64,000 bases of DNA from Pseudomonas lini (GCF_001042905.1 NZ_JYLB01000012.1:62001-126000); one strand, 5' to 3'. Counted from the first letter of the stretch, positions 43,060 through 51,761 are shown. Notes: generated from the sequence alone by a model not told the origin. Program-made: numbers and translations.

Positions 43060-44217
43060 TCATATCCAATTTAGGTAAAACTGTACCAGCGCTGCGGCAA
43101 GATCTGCCTGCAAGGCTTGTTCCAGACACCATGTCTCGGCATGTTTTTCCAGTTCAGGCCAATGTTTGCGGGTTGATTTCCAGTGATCAGTCATTGTCTC
43201 ACCTGCATTCCATGCCCGCCATAGACCGCTGATCGCCTCGCGGGCAGGCTCGGACAGGCCTTGGGTGTACAGGGTCAGGAAAGCATCGAGCTTGTCCAGA
43301 TGGATATCTTCGTCCTGCCGATAGATGTGCCAGAGCAGCGGACGACCTGCCCATTGAGCGCGGACAAAGGAGTCTTCACCGCGCACGGCGTTGAAATCGC
43401 AGCTCCACAGCAGCAGGTCATATTGATCCTGTCGGACGAACGGCAGCACTTGCACAGTCAAGGCGTCGCGCACATGCACCACCCCGGCCTTCAGCCCATC
43501 CACCCCGAGCCAACGTTCGACGTCGCCGAGAATCCGGCCTTCGGGTACCAGCAGATGAGTCGGCGTCGAGTCGGCCGCCATCGTGTCCAGCCAACTGGCC
43601 AGTCCGGTATTTTCGTAGGCAAACAACGAGATCAGTAATGCATTCGGCGCGCGATCAATTCCCAAGCCTTGCAGGAATTCTCGCTGAGCTTGCGGGCTTT
43701 GCTGAAACTGCCGACGCCGCTCCAGCAATCCGCTTTCACGCAGCAAGCCACCGGTGCCCTTGCGAAAGCCCGGGAAGAAAAAGAACTTCTGCACGTTCTT
43801 GTACTTCACCGAGGGCAAGCCGTGGCAGCCGACGACCCAGTCTTCAGCACTCAGATAATCGAGGTTCATCCACAGCGGCGGTTTTTCCCGTTCGGCCATA
43901 GCCTCCATGTAGGCACTCGGCAACTGGCAGGCGAATGCGGCGATGACGACATCAGCGGCTTCAGTGGGTTGCCAGTCGGCCGACCACTGTCGCACCTCGA
44001 CGCCCTGCTGCCATTGCTGCGCAGCGTTGATATCAATTTGCGGACACAAACGCTCAAAGGCCCGCAGGTCATCGACCCACAAGCGCACCGTCGCGCCATG
44101 TTCGGCCACCAGCTGTCGGGCCAGACGCCAGGTCACACCGATGTCGCCGAAGTTGTCGACCACGGTGCAAAAAATATCCCAGCGCCAGCGGTTTTTCACT
44201 TGAGGCATTTCAGGCAT
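43060..44217 (-). CDS. earP: EF-P arginine rhamnosyltransferase EarP
   Basis: A 385-residue GT-B glycosyltransferase (EarP family) that transfers rhamnose from dTDP-rhamnose to Arg32 of EF-P. The N-terminal signature DIFCTVVDNFGDIGVTW contains the conserved aspartates used in catalysis. The C-terminal part has the GT-B nucleotide-sugar segment (VRGEDSFVRAQWAGRPLLWH). It lies immediately upstream of efp, its substrate gene. EarP is specific to Arg32-type EF-P lineages. Confidence 0.93.
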   Translation of the reverse strand: MPEMPQVKNRWRWDIFCTVVDNFGDIGVTWRLARQLVAEHGATVRLWVDDLRAFERLCPQIDINAAQQWQQGVEVRQWSADWQPTEAADVVIAAFACQLPSAYMEAMAEREKPPLWMNLDYLSAEDWVVGCHGLPSVKYKNVQKFFFFPGFRKGTGGLLRESGLLERRRQFQQSPQAQREFLQGLGIDRAPNALLISLFAYENTGLASWLDTMAADSTPTHLLVPEGRILGDVERWLGVDGLKAGVVHVRDALTVQVLPFVRQDQYDLLLWSCDFNAVRGEDSFVRAQWAGRPLLWHIYRQDEDIHLDKLDAFLTLYTQGLSEPAREAISGLWRAWNAGETMTDHWKSTRKHWPELEKHAETWCLEQALQADLAAALVQFYLNWI

Positions 44218-44341
44218 TCCAGGCTCCCGTTGGCAAAGGCGCCGATTGTCCGCATAAATTACCCCGCGCAGAAGAGCCGACGGCGATTAATCTTCATGCG
44301 ACAATCGCCACTTGCCCGCGACCACCCGCCAGGAGGCAGTA

Positions 44342-44743
44342 ATGCCCTACCGTCCCAACCCGCGTCGTCCCTTGCCGATTCAGTTTAATGCGCTGCAACT
44401 GACCGGCAGTATTGCCCTCGGTTTGTGGCTGGGATTCATCGCGATCGCACTGACTTGCTGGCTCGCCTGGCGCCTGTTGTTCAACGAGCAATTGGCGCCC
44501 TTGGCCCAGGCGGTGGAACAACTGGCCAAGCCGATTGAGCAACCTGCCCAACCTGCCCCGCAGAACCCGATGTTCGAACAGTACGAGGACCACCTGCGCA
44601 GGAATGAACAACAGCAAATGGTGGAACAGGCCAGAAGCAGCAAACACAATCTGTCCAATCCAAAATGCCAGTTCTGGCTGCAGCAGAATCAAACTGCGCC
44701 GAGCGAAAAAAGTCGCGCCAACGTCCTGCAATTCTGCGATTGA
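44342..44743 (+). CDS. Small single-pass membrane protein, unknown function
   Basis: A 133-residue protein with one strong hydrophobic segment near residues 22-44 (LTGSIALGLWLGFIAIALTC), a proline/alanine-rich stretch (EQPAQPAPQNPMFEQYEDHL) and a charged, glutamine-rich C-terminal half with two cysteines (NPKCQFWLQQNQ, VLQFCD). I recognise no family. AGGAGG lies five bases before ATG 44342. It is followed within three bases by the Gre-like gene, suggesting an operon. Confidence 0.7.
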   Translation: MPYRPNPRRPLPIQFNALQLTGSIALGLWLGFIAIALTCWLAWRLLFNEQLAPLAQAVEQLAKPIEQPAQPAPQNPMFEQYEDHLRRNEQQQMVEQARSSKHNLSNPKCQFWLQQNQTAPSEKSRANVLQFCD

Positions 44744-44745
44744 TC

Positions 44746-45240
44746 ATGAAGCTCTCTATGCACAAGCCGACCGTCCACCAACTGATTATCGACAAGCTGC
44801 GGATCGATCTCGACATCGCCGAACGAGCCGCGCAAACCGCTTACGAAACCGCGACCCACGAAGAAAACATAGCCGAAAACAAGTACGACACGTTGGGGCT
44901 GGAGGCGTCTTACCTGGCGGCAGGACAGGCCAGACGAGTGGAAGAAATCAGGCAGTCATTGACCCTTTGCCAGAACCTGACACTGCGGCCTTATGATGAT
45001 CAGCGCGGTATCGAAGTCGGTGCCCTGCTCGGTCTGGAAGACGAAAAAGGTCGCGAACAATGGCTGTTCCTGGCCCCTGACGCGGCCGGGTTGAAGATTG
45101 ATCTGGTGGGGCAACTGATTACCGTCATCACCCCTCGCTCGCCACTCGGCAAAAGCCTGCTGGGCAAGTTCGAAGGGGATGAAGTGGAGATTTTGGTGGC
45201 GGGCGCTCGGCAACAATTTTCTGTCACCGAGGTGATTTAG
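44746..45240 (+). CDS. GreA/GreB-like transcript cleavage factor homologue
   Basis: A 164-residue protein with the Gre two-part layout. Residues about 15-75 form an N-terminal coiled-coil hairpin whose tip (THEENIAENKYDTLGLEAS) is rich in acidic residues like the Gre tip GDxSENAEY. Residues about 90-160 form the C-terminal FKBP-like domain (PRSPLGKSLLGKFEGDEVE). Gre factors reactivate backtracked RNA polymerase. A standard greB is also present at 57678, so this is an extra, divergent paralogue. It overlaps nothing but follows the small membrane protein by two bases. Confidence 0.78.
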   Translation: MKLSMHKPTVHQLIIDKLRIDLDIAERAAQTAYETATHEENIAENKYDTLGLEASYLAAGQARRVEEIRQSLTLCQNLTLRPYDDQRGIEVGALLGLEDEKGREQWLFLAPDAAGLKIDLVGQLITVITPRSPLGKSLLGKFEGDEVEILVAGARQQFSVTEVI

Positions 45241-45249
45241 AAAAAACGA

Positions 45250-46224
45250 TTAATGCACGGGTAGTTCGACGCCGTCGAACAGCTCTTCCAGTTCCTGTTT
45301 GTTGTGGCACTGGATGGCCTTGGCCATGACTTCGCGGGTCAGGTGCGGCGCGAATTTCTCGATGAAGTCGCACATGAAACCACGCAGGAACGTGCCGCGA
45401 CGGAAACCGATTTTGGTAATGCTGGATTCGAACAACTCGCTGGCATCGAGCACCACCAGGTCGCTATCGAGCTTGGTGTCGACCGCCATTTTCGCCACGA
45501 TACCCACGCCCAGGCCCAGACGAACGTAAGTCTTGATCACGTCGGCGTCGGCGGCGGTGAATACAACTTTCGGTGTCAGGCCGCGATGACTGAAGGCTTC
45601 GTCGAGTTTCGAACGACCGGTGAAACCGAACACGTACGTCACGATCGGGTATTCGGCCAACGCTTCGAGAGTCAGCTTCGACAGCTTGGTCAGCGGGTGG
45701 CCCTGAGGCACGACCACGCAGCGGTTCCAGCGGTAGCACGGCATCATCACCAGGTCGCCGAACAGTTCCAGGGCTTCGGTGGCGATGGCGAAATCGACGG
45801 TGCCGTCAGCAGCCATCTCGGCGATCTGCATCGGCGAACCCTGGTGCATGTGCAGGGCAACGTCCGGGTATTGCTTGATGAAATTGCTGATCACCGGTGG
45901 CAACGCGTAACGGGCCTGAGTGTGCGTGGTGGCGATCGACAGGGTGCCTTTTTTCTCGTTGGAGAATTCCTGGGCGATCTGCTTGATGCTTTCAACTTTG
46001 CGCAGGATCTCACCAGCGGTGGTGATGATGCGCTCGCCGGCCGGGGTCACCCGGGTCAAGTGCTTGCCGCTGCGCGCGAAAACCTCGACCCCCAATTCGT
46101 CTTCCAGCAGACGAATCTGTTTGCTGATGCCCGGTTGCGAGGTGTAGAGGCTTTGGGCTGTAGCTGAAACGTTGAGGTCGTGGTGCGCCACTTCCCAGAT
46201 GTAGCGCAATTGTTGGAGCTTCAT
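45250..46224 (-). CDS. cysB: LysR-family sulfur regulator CysB
   Basis: A 324-residue regulator of cysteine and sulfur-source genes, responsive to N-acetylserine. The N-terminus MKLQQLRYIWEVAHHDLNVS and the helix-turn-helix NVSATAQSLYTSQPGISKQI match CysB. The inducer-binding domain is complete (SIATTHTQARYALPPVISNF). ATG 46224 is preceded by GAGGGATTC. The AT-rich 113 bases upstream hold its promoter. Convergent with the Gre-like gene. Confidence 0.93.
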   Translation of the reverse strand: MKLQQLRYIWEVAHHDLNVSATAQSLYTSQPGISKQIRLLEDELGVEVFARSGKHLTRVTPAGERIITTAGEILRKVESIKQIAQEFSNEKKGTLSIATTHTQARYALPPVISNFIKQYPDVALHMHQGSPMQIAEMAADGTVDFAIATEALELFGDLVMMPCYRWNRCVVVPQGHPLTKLSKLTLEALAEYPIVTYVFGFTGRSKLDEAFSHRGLTPKVVFTAADADVIKTYVRLGLGVGIVAKMAVDTKLDSDLVVLDASELFESSITKIGFRRGTFLRGFMCDFIEKFAPHLTREVMAKAIQCHNKQELEELFDGVELPVH

Positions 46225-46337
46225 ATGAATCCCTCAAAGCAGGTAGACGCCACGGGCATCAGCGACGGTATATAACTATATTAATGGTTTGATTAATAAA
46301 TCTAGAACTTTTTTATCAAAATGCCATTATTCGTGTC

Positions 46338-46841
46338 CTAGCGATCCCCTTTGCGGCGACGTTCCATCAGCGGCACCAAATAGACCGGCACCCTGGACAG
46401 TTGCAACACGCGCGCAGCGGTTCGACCCAATGGCGTTTCCGCGCCAGCGCCATGACTGTGACTCCCTACGATCAGCAAATCGACGGAGAGTTTCTGCGCC
46501 TGGTCGAGAATCACCTGCGACGGATCGCCCTGCAGCACCCGCACTGCCCGAATCCGTTCCAGGTCCTGCTCCCCCTCATCCCCCAGTTCTTCGCGAAAGC
46601 TGTCGAGCACCCGCTGCTCGATATTGGCAATCACCGTATTCAGCCCCTGACTGTGAAACTCGTTCAGGGCCTGCTCATCGAGGTAACTCTGAAGCACCGA
46701 TTCGGCGAACAACCCCATCGGCTCAACCGCGTGCACCACATACAAGTCGGCATTGAATGTTCGAGCCAGTGCCAACGCATGCTGCATCACAAAAGGTGCA
46801 TACAGACCGAGGTCGGTGGCATACAGCATCGAATGAATCAT
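46338..46841 (-). CDS. Universal stress protein (UspA family)
   Basis: A 167-residue protein with one Usp domain. It starts with MIHSMLYATDLGLYAPFVMQ and ends with the ATP-binding signature LLIVGSHSHGAGAETPLGRT and AARVLQLSRVPVYLVP (G-2x-G-9x-G type). The bound nucleotide and trigger are unknown. AAAGGAGG lies just before ATG 46841. Confidence 0.88.
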   Translation of the reverse strand: MIHSMLYATDLGLYAPFVMQHALALARTFNADLYVVHAVEPMGLFAESVLQSYLDEQALNEFHSQGLNTVIANIEQRVLDSFREELGDEGEQDLERIRAVRVLQGDPSQVILDQAQKLSVDLLIVGSHSHGAGAETPLGRTAARVLQLSRVPVYLVPLMERRRKGDR

Positions 46842-46938
46842 AGTGACCTCCTTTAATGCCAACATGGCGGAGATTGATTCAGCTTAGCAGTGCCGTGGCG
46901 AGAGCGGCGTTCGGCGCAACGTATTGAACCGTGGCGCT

Positions 46939-47844
46939 TTAAATCGACGGCTCGTTACTGATGCCATGCGGCACGTGACCGGTGGCGACCACTTCGCGGG
47001 CCAGCTCGCAATGGCCGGCCTGATCGTCGAAAAATACGTCGGCGGCAAAGGCTTCGAGAAAAGCTGATTTGGTCAGCCCGCCAAGAAACAGCGATTCGTC
47101 CAGACGGATGTCCCATTCACGCAAGGTGCGGATCACCCGTTCATGGGCCGGCGCCGAGCGCGCGGTCACCAGCGCGGTGCGGATCGGACACGCATCATCG
47201 GGGAACTCGCGCTGCAAAAGGTTGAGCGCCGCGAGGAAGCCTTTGAACGGCCCGCCGCGCAAAGGCTCGCGGGCGGCCTCACGCTCGCTGGCCTGAAACG
47301 CCGCCAGGCCTCCCGACTGATAGACCCGCTCCGACTCATCGGAAAACAGCACCGCGTCACCGTCGAAAGCAATGCGCAATTCATCACTGGCGGCGCGACT
47401 GGCACCGCCCGATAGAATAGTCGCTGCGGCGAAACCCGCATCCAGCGCACTGCGCACATCGTCGGAATGGGTCGAAAGAAACAGGTCGCAGCCAAAGGCC
47501 TTGAGGTACGGATAAGGGCTGCGCCCGCCGACAAATGCCGCACGTGAGATCGCCAAGCCATAGTGATGAATCGAATTGAACACCCGCAGGCCGGTGTCGG
47601 CGCTGTTGCGCGACACCAGGATCACCTCGACCCGGGCACGGCCGAGACTGGCGTTCAGGTTCAGGAGTTTTTCGACTAATGGGAACGCATCGCCGGGCTC
47701 GAGAATTTCGTCTTCGTGTTCGATCTGGTATTGCCGATAGGCCTCGACGCCGCTCGACAGATAAACCTTATGGCTCTCGCTCAAATCGAACAGCGCTCGC
47801 GAAGAAATCGCCAACACCAGTTTGTCGTCTATGCCATTGGCCAT
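46939..47844 (-). CDS. 5'-Nucleotidase, cytosolic NT5C1-type
   Basis: A 301-residue protein of the cytosolic 5'-nucleotidase I family, which dephosphorylates nucleoside monophosphates. Family segments are visible: VLAISSRALFDLSESHKVY, VEVILVSRNSADTGLRVFNS, LRIAFDGDAVLFSDESERV and ESLFLGGLTKSAFLEAFAAD. The two HAD-like acidic segments are present. The start is ATG 47844 with GAGAGGGAAGGG just upstream. Confidence 0.85.
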   Translation of the reverse strand: MANGIDDKLVLAISSRALFDLSESHKVYLSSGVEAYRQYQIEHEDEILEPGDAFPLVEKLLNLNASLGRARVEVILVSRNSADTGLRVFNSIHHYGLAISRAAFVGGRSPYPYLKAFGCDLFLSTHSDDVRSALDAGFAAATILSGGASRAASDELRIAFDGDAVLFSDESERVYQSGGLAAFQASEREAAREPLRGGPFKGFLAALNLLQREFPDDACPIRTALVTARSAPAHERVIRTLREWDIRLDESLFLGGLTKSAFLEAFAADVFFDDQAGHCELAREVVATGHVPHGISNEPSI

Positions 47845-47869
47845 GCCCTTCCCTCTCCTGTTGACCGAC

Positions 47870-48826
47870 TCAGTGATTACGTCGGTCGATAAAACTCAAG
47901 CTGCGATACAAGGCTTCAATTCGCGGCAACTCACATCCCGCCGCTTTCGCCGCTGCCAGTGGCCGAGTGTAGATGGCATCCAGTTCCAGCGGCCGCTTGT
48001 GCAGGAAGTCGTGGTACATGCTCGGCCAATAATCGGGCATTTTCTCGGTCATCATGAACAGATAATCGGCGTAACCCGGCGGCATGTCGTGACCACAGGC
48101 CTTGGCCCCCTGAACCACTTCGGCCATCAATGCCTGAACCAGCGCGCGGCTGTCGGTATCCGTCATCAACGGCGTGGTGCTGGCCCCAAGCAGAACCGAC
48201 AGGCCGTTGTAGGGGATATTCCAGACCAGTTTCTGCCAGCGCGCCTGATGCAGATTCGGCATGGCCTGGGAGTCGATGCCGGCGACGCGAAACAGACCGG
48301 CGCCCTCCTCGACGATATTCATGCGCGCCTGTTCATCGGCGACGGGACCACTGTGGTAGCCGACGTTCACGGCCCCGAGCGCCTGATGGGTAATGACCCC
48401 TGGGCCGGCGCGATGGACGCAGATCAGACAGAGCCCGCCGAGCAGATGCAGCGAATCGGGGAGCAACACGCGCAGACTGTCTTCGACGTCCAGGCCATTT
48501 TGCAGCAACAGCACTTTGGCATCAGGTGCCGCGGCTTGAATAATGGCCGGTGCCAGGTCCGCATTACTGGTGGTCTTGGCGCCCACCAATAGCCAGTCAC
48601 ACGGCGGCATGTCGGCAGCCGACGAATAGGCCTGGACCGGGTTCAGGGTCAGCGGGCCCAACGACGCATGGTCAAGATGCAAGCCGCGTTCGGCCACCGC
48701 TGAAAACTCACTGCGCAACAAAAAGTGCACATCGAAGCCGGCACGCGCCAGCATCAGCCCGTAGAAACCACCGATTGCGCCGGTCCCGATGATGCCGATT
48801 GTCGGTTTGGCCACTGTGTCTGTCAT
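47870..48826 (-). CDS. PanE-like 2-dehydropantoate 2-reductase family protein
   Basis: A 318-residue NADPH-dependent ketopantoate-reductase-type enzyme. The Rossmann motif is GIIGTGAIGGFYGLMLARAG at residue 10. KTTSNADLAPAI and QNGLDVEDSLRVLL are family segments, and the C-terminal helical domain contains the Lys/Asn catalytic region (RWQKLVWNIPYNGLSVLLG). It may make pantoate or act on another 2-oxo acid; a second family member elsewhere cannot be excluded. It overlaps the upstream thioredoxin-like gene by ATGA. Confidence 0.85.
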   Translation of the reverse strand: MTDTVAKPTIGIIGTGAIGGFYGLMLARAGFDVHFLLRSEFSAVAERGLHLDHASLGPLTLNPVQAYSSAADMPPCDWLLVGAKTTSNADLAPAIIQAAAPDAKVLLLQNGLDVEDSLRVLLPDSLHLLGGLCLICVHRAGPGVITHQALGAVNVGYHSGPVADEQARMNIVEEGAGLFRVAGIDSQAMPNLHQARWQKLVWNIPYNGLSVLLGASTTPLMTDTDSRALVQALMAEVVQGAKACGHDMPPGYADYLFMMTEKMPDYWPSMYHDFLHKRPLELDAIYTRPLAAAKAAGCELPRIEALYRSLSFIDRRNH

Positions 48827-49209
48827 GGCAACTCCTCTGCTTGTCGACTCAACGCCTGACTCACAGCTTCGTTGAGCGCTGTGCGGGTCAGACGCGACTG
48901 TAGTGCCCCAAAGAATTCACCGTCGCGCACCACAAACAGCGCCGGCAAATGAAAGACCCGATAACGCTCGACCACGCCACCGTTGTTCCCCGCATCAATC
49001 CAGCACAGTCGATCGACCGCCAGATCGAGCACGGGCAATTGCTCACGGGCAAAACGGCAACTGGCGCAGCCGACGCTGGTAAAGATCACCAGGGAAATGC
49101 CGCTCATCGCCAGCAACCGTTGGTCGGCGTCAAAATCAGTCAGTTCCGATTCGACCACTATACTGGGAGAAACGATGTCATATGGCCGACACAGGGAGTC
49201 CGTGTTCAT
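48823..49209 (-). CDS. Thioredoxin-like protein with CASC site
   Basis: A protein of up to 128 residues with a thioredoxin fold. The redox site is CASC (IFTSVGCASCRFAREQLPVL) and the cis-proline segment is VFHLPALFVVRDGEF. It is coupled to the PanE-like gene by a four-base overlap. If ATG 49209 is the start, it overlaps the divergent start codon of the PilZ-like gene by two bases. Later in-frame starts at 49158 (GTG) or 49107 (ATG) would leave a normal promoter gap, and neither has a better ribosome site. Confidence 0.75.
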   Translation of the reverse strand: MNTDSLCRPYDIVSPSIVVESELTDFDADQRLLAMSGISLVIFTSVGCASCRFAREQLPVLDLAVDRLCWIDAGNNGGVVERYRVFHLPALFVVRDGEFFGALQSRLTRTALNEAVSQALSRQAEELP

Positions 49210-49636
49210 GAGACGTTATCTTCCTCATCCTGACGATGTGCCCGTCGAATTAACGTTGTTCAAACATGAGTGTATTTCGCGACAACAGCTGCACACTATC
49301 AGCCTCGGTGGCATGGCTTGCAATTACCACCGCGCGTGGCGCCACGGTACGGCGCTGGAAGTACGCATGCCGACCCTGAACCCGGACTTGTGTTTTCTGG
49401 GCTATGTGGCTTGGTGCCTGCGACGCAAGCGCGGCTATCTGGTCGGCATCGCCTTTGTTGACGAACAGATGCTATTCAGTGCCAGGATGGGCGAACAGGT
49501 GTGTCAGATCGAACGTTACCGCCGCCAGCATGACGCACACGACGACCTGCAGGATATTCAGGCCCTCGCTCTCGAATGGGTCCAGCAACACGCCGACGAG
49601 TTCTCCCACGACACGGTTCGCAAGGCATTTGCATAG
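49208..49636 (+). CDS. PilZ-like domain protein
   Basis: A 142-residue protein that fits an atypical PilZ fold. It opens with MRRYLPHPDDVPVELTLF, has the beta-barrel motif HTISLGGMACNYHRAW (SxGG-like), and continues with GYVAWCLRRKRGYLVGIAFV. A clear RxxxR c-di-GMP motif is not present in canonical spacing, so ligand binding is uncertain. The C-terminal tail is helical. It starts at ATG 49208 with GGGAG upstream and ends at an inverted repeat. Confidence 0.65.
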   Translation: MRRYLPHPDDVPVELTLFKHECISRQQLHTISLGGMACNYHRAWRHGTALEVRMPTLNPDLCFLGYVAWCLRRKRGYLVGIAFVDEQMLFSARMGEQVCQIERYRRQHDAHDDLQDIQALALEWVQQHADEFSHDTVRKAFA

Positions 49637-49642
49637 CCTGTG

Positions 49643-49675
49643 CCGGTTTAAGGGACGTTCTGCCCCCTAAACCGG
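49643..49675 (+). terminator. Inverted repeat after the PilZ-like gene
   Basis: Arms CCGGTTTAAGGG and CCCCTAAACCGG (49643-49653 and 49664-49675) with a short loop, directly after the gene. No T-run follows, so termination is probable rather than certain. Confidence 0.55.
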
Positions 49676-49799
49676 TGTCTGCCCATTGTCGAGCCACGGT
49701 GTAACGCGCTAAGGTTCAGCTCCCCGACGCGCTTAAATTTGCTGTGCTCCGCCGCGCGGGTTCGCTGGCGGCCGGCACCCGTGACCTGACGAGTAAACG

Positions 49800-50876
49800 A
49801 TGGCTGATTTACCGATCAACGACCTTAACGTCGCTTCCAACGAGACCCTGATCACTCCCGATCAGCTCAAGCGTGATATTCCTCTGAGCGACGCTGCCCT
49901 GCGCACCGTCACCAAGGGCCGCGAAGTCATTCGCAACATTCTTGATGGTACCGACCACCGCCTGTTCGTCGTGATCGGGCCGTGCTCGATCCATGACATC
50001 AAGGCTGCCCACGAATACGCCGAGCGTCTGAAAGTGCTCGCGGCGGAAGTGTCCGATACCTTGTATCTGGTCATGCGCGTGTATTTCGAGAAGCCACGCA
50101 CCACCGTCGGCTGGAAAGGCTTGATCAACGACCCGTACCTGGACGACTCGTTCAAGATTCAGGATGGCTTGCACATCGGTCGTCAGTTGCTGCTGGACCT
50201 GGCCGAAATGGGCCTGCCGACCGCGACCGAAGCCCTCGACCCGATCTCCCCGCAATACTTGCAGGACCTGATCAGCTGGTCGGCGATCGGCGCACGCACC
50301 ACCGAATCCCAGACTCACCGTGAAATGGCTTCCGGCCTGTCCTCGGCCGTCGGCTTCAAGAACGGCACCGATGGCGGCCTGACAGTGGCCATCAACGCCT
50401 TGCAATCGGTTTCCAGCCCGCACCGTTTCCTGGGCATTAACCAGGAAGGTGGCGTGTCGATCGTCACCACCAAGGGCAACGCCTACGGTCACGTCGTGTT
50501 GCGCGGCGGTAACGGCAAACCGAACTACGATTCGGTCAGCGTCGCGCTCTGCGAGCAAGCGCTGAACAAAGCGAAGATCAAGCCGAACATCATGGTCGAT
50601 TGCAGCCACGCCAACTCCAACAAGGACCCGGCCCTGCAACCGCTGGTGATGGAGAACGTCGCCAACCAGATCCTCGAAGGCAACCAGTCGATCATCGGCC
50701 TGATGGTCGAAAGTCACCTGAACTGGGGCTGCCAGGCGATCCCGAAAGACCTCGCCGACCTGCAATACGGCGTGTCAATCACCGATGCCTGCATCGACTG
50801 GACCGCTACCGAGAACACCTTGCGCAGCATGCACGCCAAGCTCAAGGATGTGCTGCCCAAACGCAATCGCAGCTGA
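49800..50876 (+). CDS. 3-Deoxy-7-phosphoheptulonate synthase, class I
   Basis: A 358-residue class I DAHP synthase, the AroF/AroG/AroH type. Signatures: LFVVIGPCSIHDIKAAHEYA, MRVYFEKPRTTVGWKGLIND, ISWSAIGARTTESQTHREMA, GFKNGTDGGLTVAINALQ and MVDCSHANSNKDP. Metal and PEP-binding residues are intact. The feedback specificity (Tyr, Phe or Trp) cannot be read with confidence. It ends 17 bases before a long terminator. The class II isoenzyme is at 34221. Confidence 0.93.
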   Translation: MADLPINDLNVASNETLITPDQLKRDIPLSDAALRTVTKGREVIRNILDGTDHRLFVVIGPCSIHDIKAAHEYAERLKVLAAEVSDTLYLVMRVYFEKPRTTVGWKGLINDPYLDDSFKIQDGLHIGRQLLLDLAEMGLPTATEALDPISPQYLQDLISWSAIGARTTESQTHREMASGLSSAVGFKNGTDGGLTVAINALQSVSSPHRFLGINQEGGVSIVTTKGNAYGHVVLRGGNGKPNYDSVSVALCEQALNKAKIKPNIMVDCSHANSNKDPALQPLVMENVANQILEGNQSIIGLMVESHLNWGCQAIPKDLADLQYGVSITDACIDWTATENTLRSMHAKLKDVLPKRNRS

Positions 50877-50892
50877 TCGCCGTTTCGTTTCA

Positions 50893-50936
50893 CGCATAAA
50901 AAAACGCCAGGTTCAAACCTGGCGTTTTTTTATGCG
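50893..50936 (+). terminator. Long rho-independent terminator
   Basis: A near-perfect stem with GC core ACGCCAGGTT / AACCTGGCGT, extended by an A-run and a T-run into CGCATA / TATGCG. It lies between convergent genes. Confidence 0.92.
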
Positions 50937-50946
50937 TTCGCTTTGT

Positions 50947-51228
50947 TCACAGCTTGGCGGCATGCCGCTGGTGGCGTTCCATGTAGCGCTCCACGTAGGA
51001 ACACGATGGAATGACCGTGTAGCCCATTTCCTCGGCGTATTGCAGTGCCTGCTCGGTCAACGCCGCCGCGATGCCGCGACCACGCAGCGCGTTGGGCACA
51101 AAGGTGCGATAAATATCCAGGGTCTGTTTTCCCAGATCCATATAGGTCAGGTAGGCACGATAACCGTCCACAGTGGTCTCGAACTGATGACCAGCCTGGT
51201 CATGGTGGATGGACAACGCCTCGCTCAT
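50947..51228 (-). CDS. GNAT-type acetyltransferase (GCN5-related, short)
   Basis: A 93-residue GNAT protein of the short YidJ-like type. The CoA-binding loop is VPNALRGRGIAAALTEQALQ, followed by the conserved segment SCSYVERYMERH. The acceptor is unknown. ATG 51228 is chosen for GAGGAG five bases upstream. Confidence 0.83.
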   Translation of the reverse strand: MSEALSIHHDQAGHQFETTVDGYRAYLTYMDLGKQTLDIYRTFVPNALRGRGIAAALTEQALQYAEEMGYTVIPSCSYVERYMERHQRHAAKL

Positions 51229-51390
51229 CACTACTCCTCGCGGGTCTTTAATTCTGACCCCTACCTTACCGATGTTTTTCCGGCGAAGGAACATCTACGC
51301 CACCCCGTGCCTGAATGGACACCGAGAGCAACACCCATCTCGCGCAACCGAGCACGTATCAAATAGTAGGCACCATTGGCAGAAATGCTC

Positions 51391-51513
51391 AAGGGACGCT
51401 CGTCATGCTGGCAGGCGGGGGCTGCTTGGGGTAATGCAGGGGCGGCCCGACCGGGATATTCCCGGGCCAGGCCTGAACATTGCCGGATATTGAGACTTAA
51501 GACGAGCGCCCTT
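51391..51513 (+). ncRNA. Candidate structured RNA (long closing stem with inner hairpin)
   Basis: AAGGGACGCTCGTC (51391-51404) can pair with GACGAGCGCCCTT (51501-51513) through 13 pairs with one bulged A. It encloses about 96 bases that contain a second GC-rich hairpin GGCCCG/CGGGCC (51444-51468). The right arm ends in CCCTTTGTTT, which resembles a terminator tail. I recognise no RNA family, and the direction of transcription is assumed from the T-rich side. Confidence 0.35.
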
Positions 51514-51761
51514 TGTTTAAGTCACCTCAACATGGATAAAGATATGAGAGCCGCTGCGCAAAATCCGAACAAAAGTGTGGACGATTCCATCTAGACAGAC
51601 TTTAGTCGAGACTGAAAAACAGCTGCCGAGGTGGGGAACTTTTCTTCGGCGGCTCGCTCAGTTCGGGCCTCGCAGCTGGATATTTTTTATACAATGCAGT
51701 TAAAAGTTGCTCGAAAAAGAATCAACGCCTACAATTTTTTTTGCTTCTTGCTCTACGTCAG

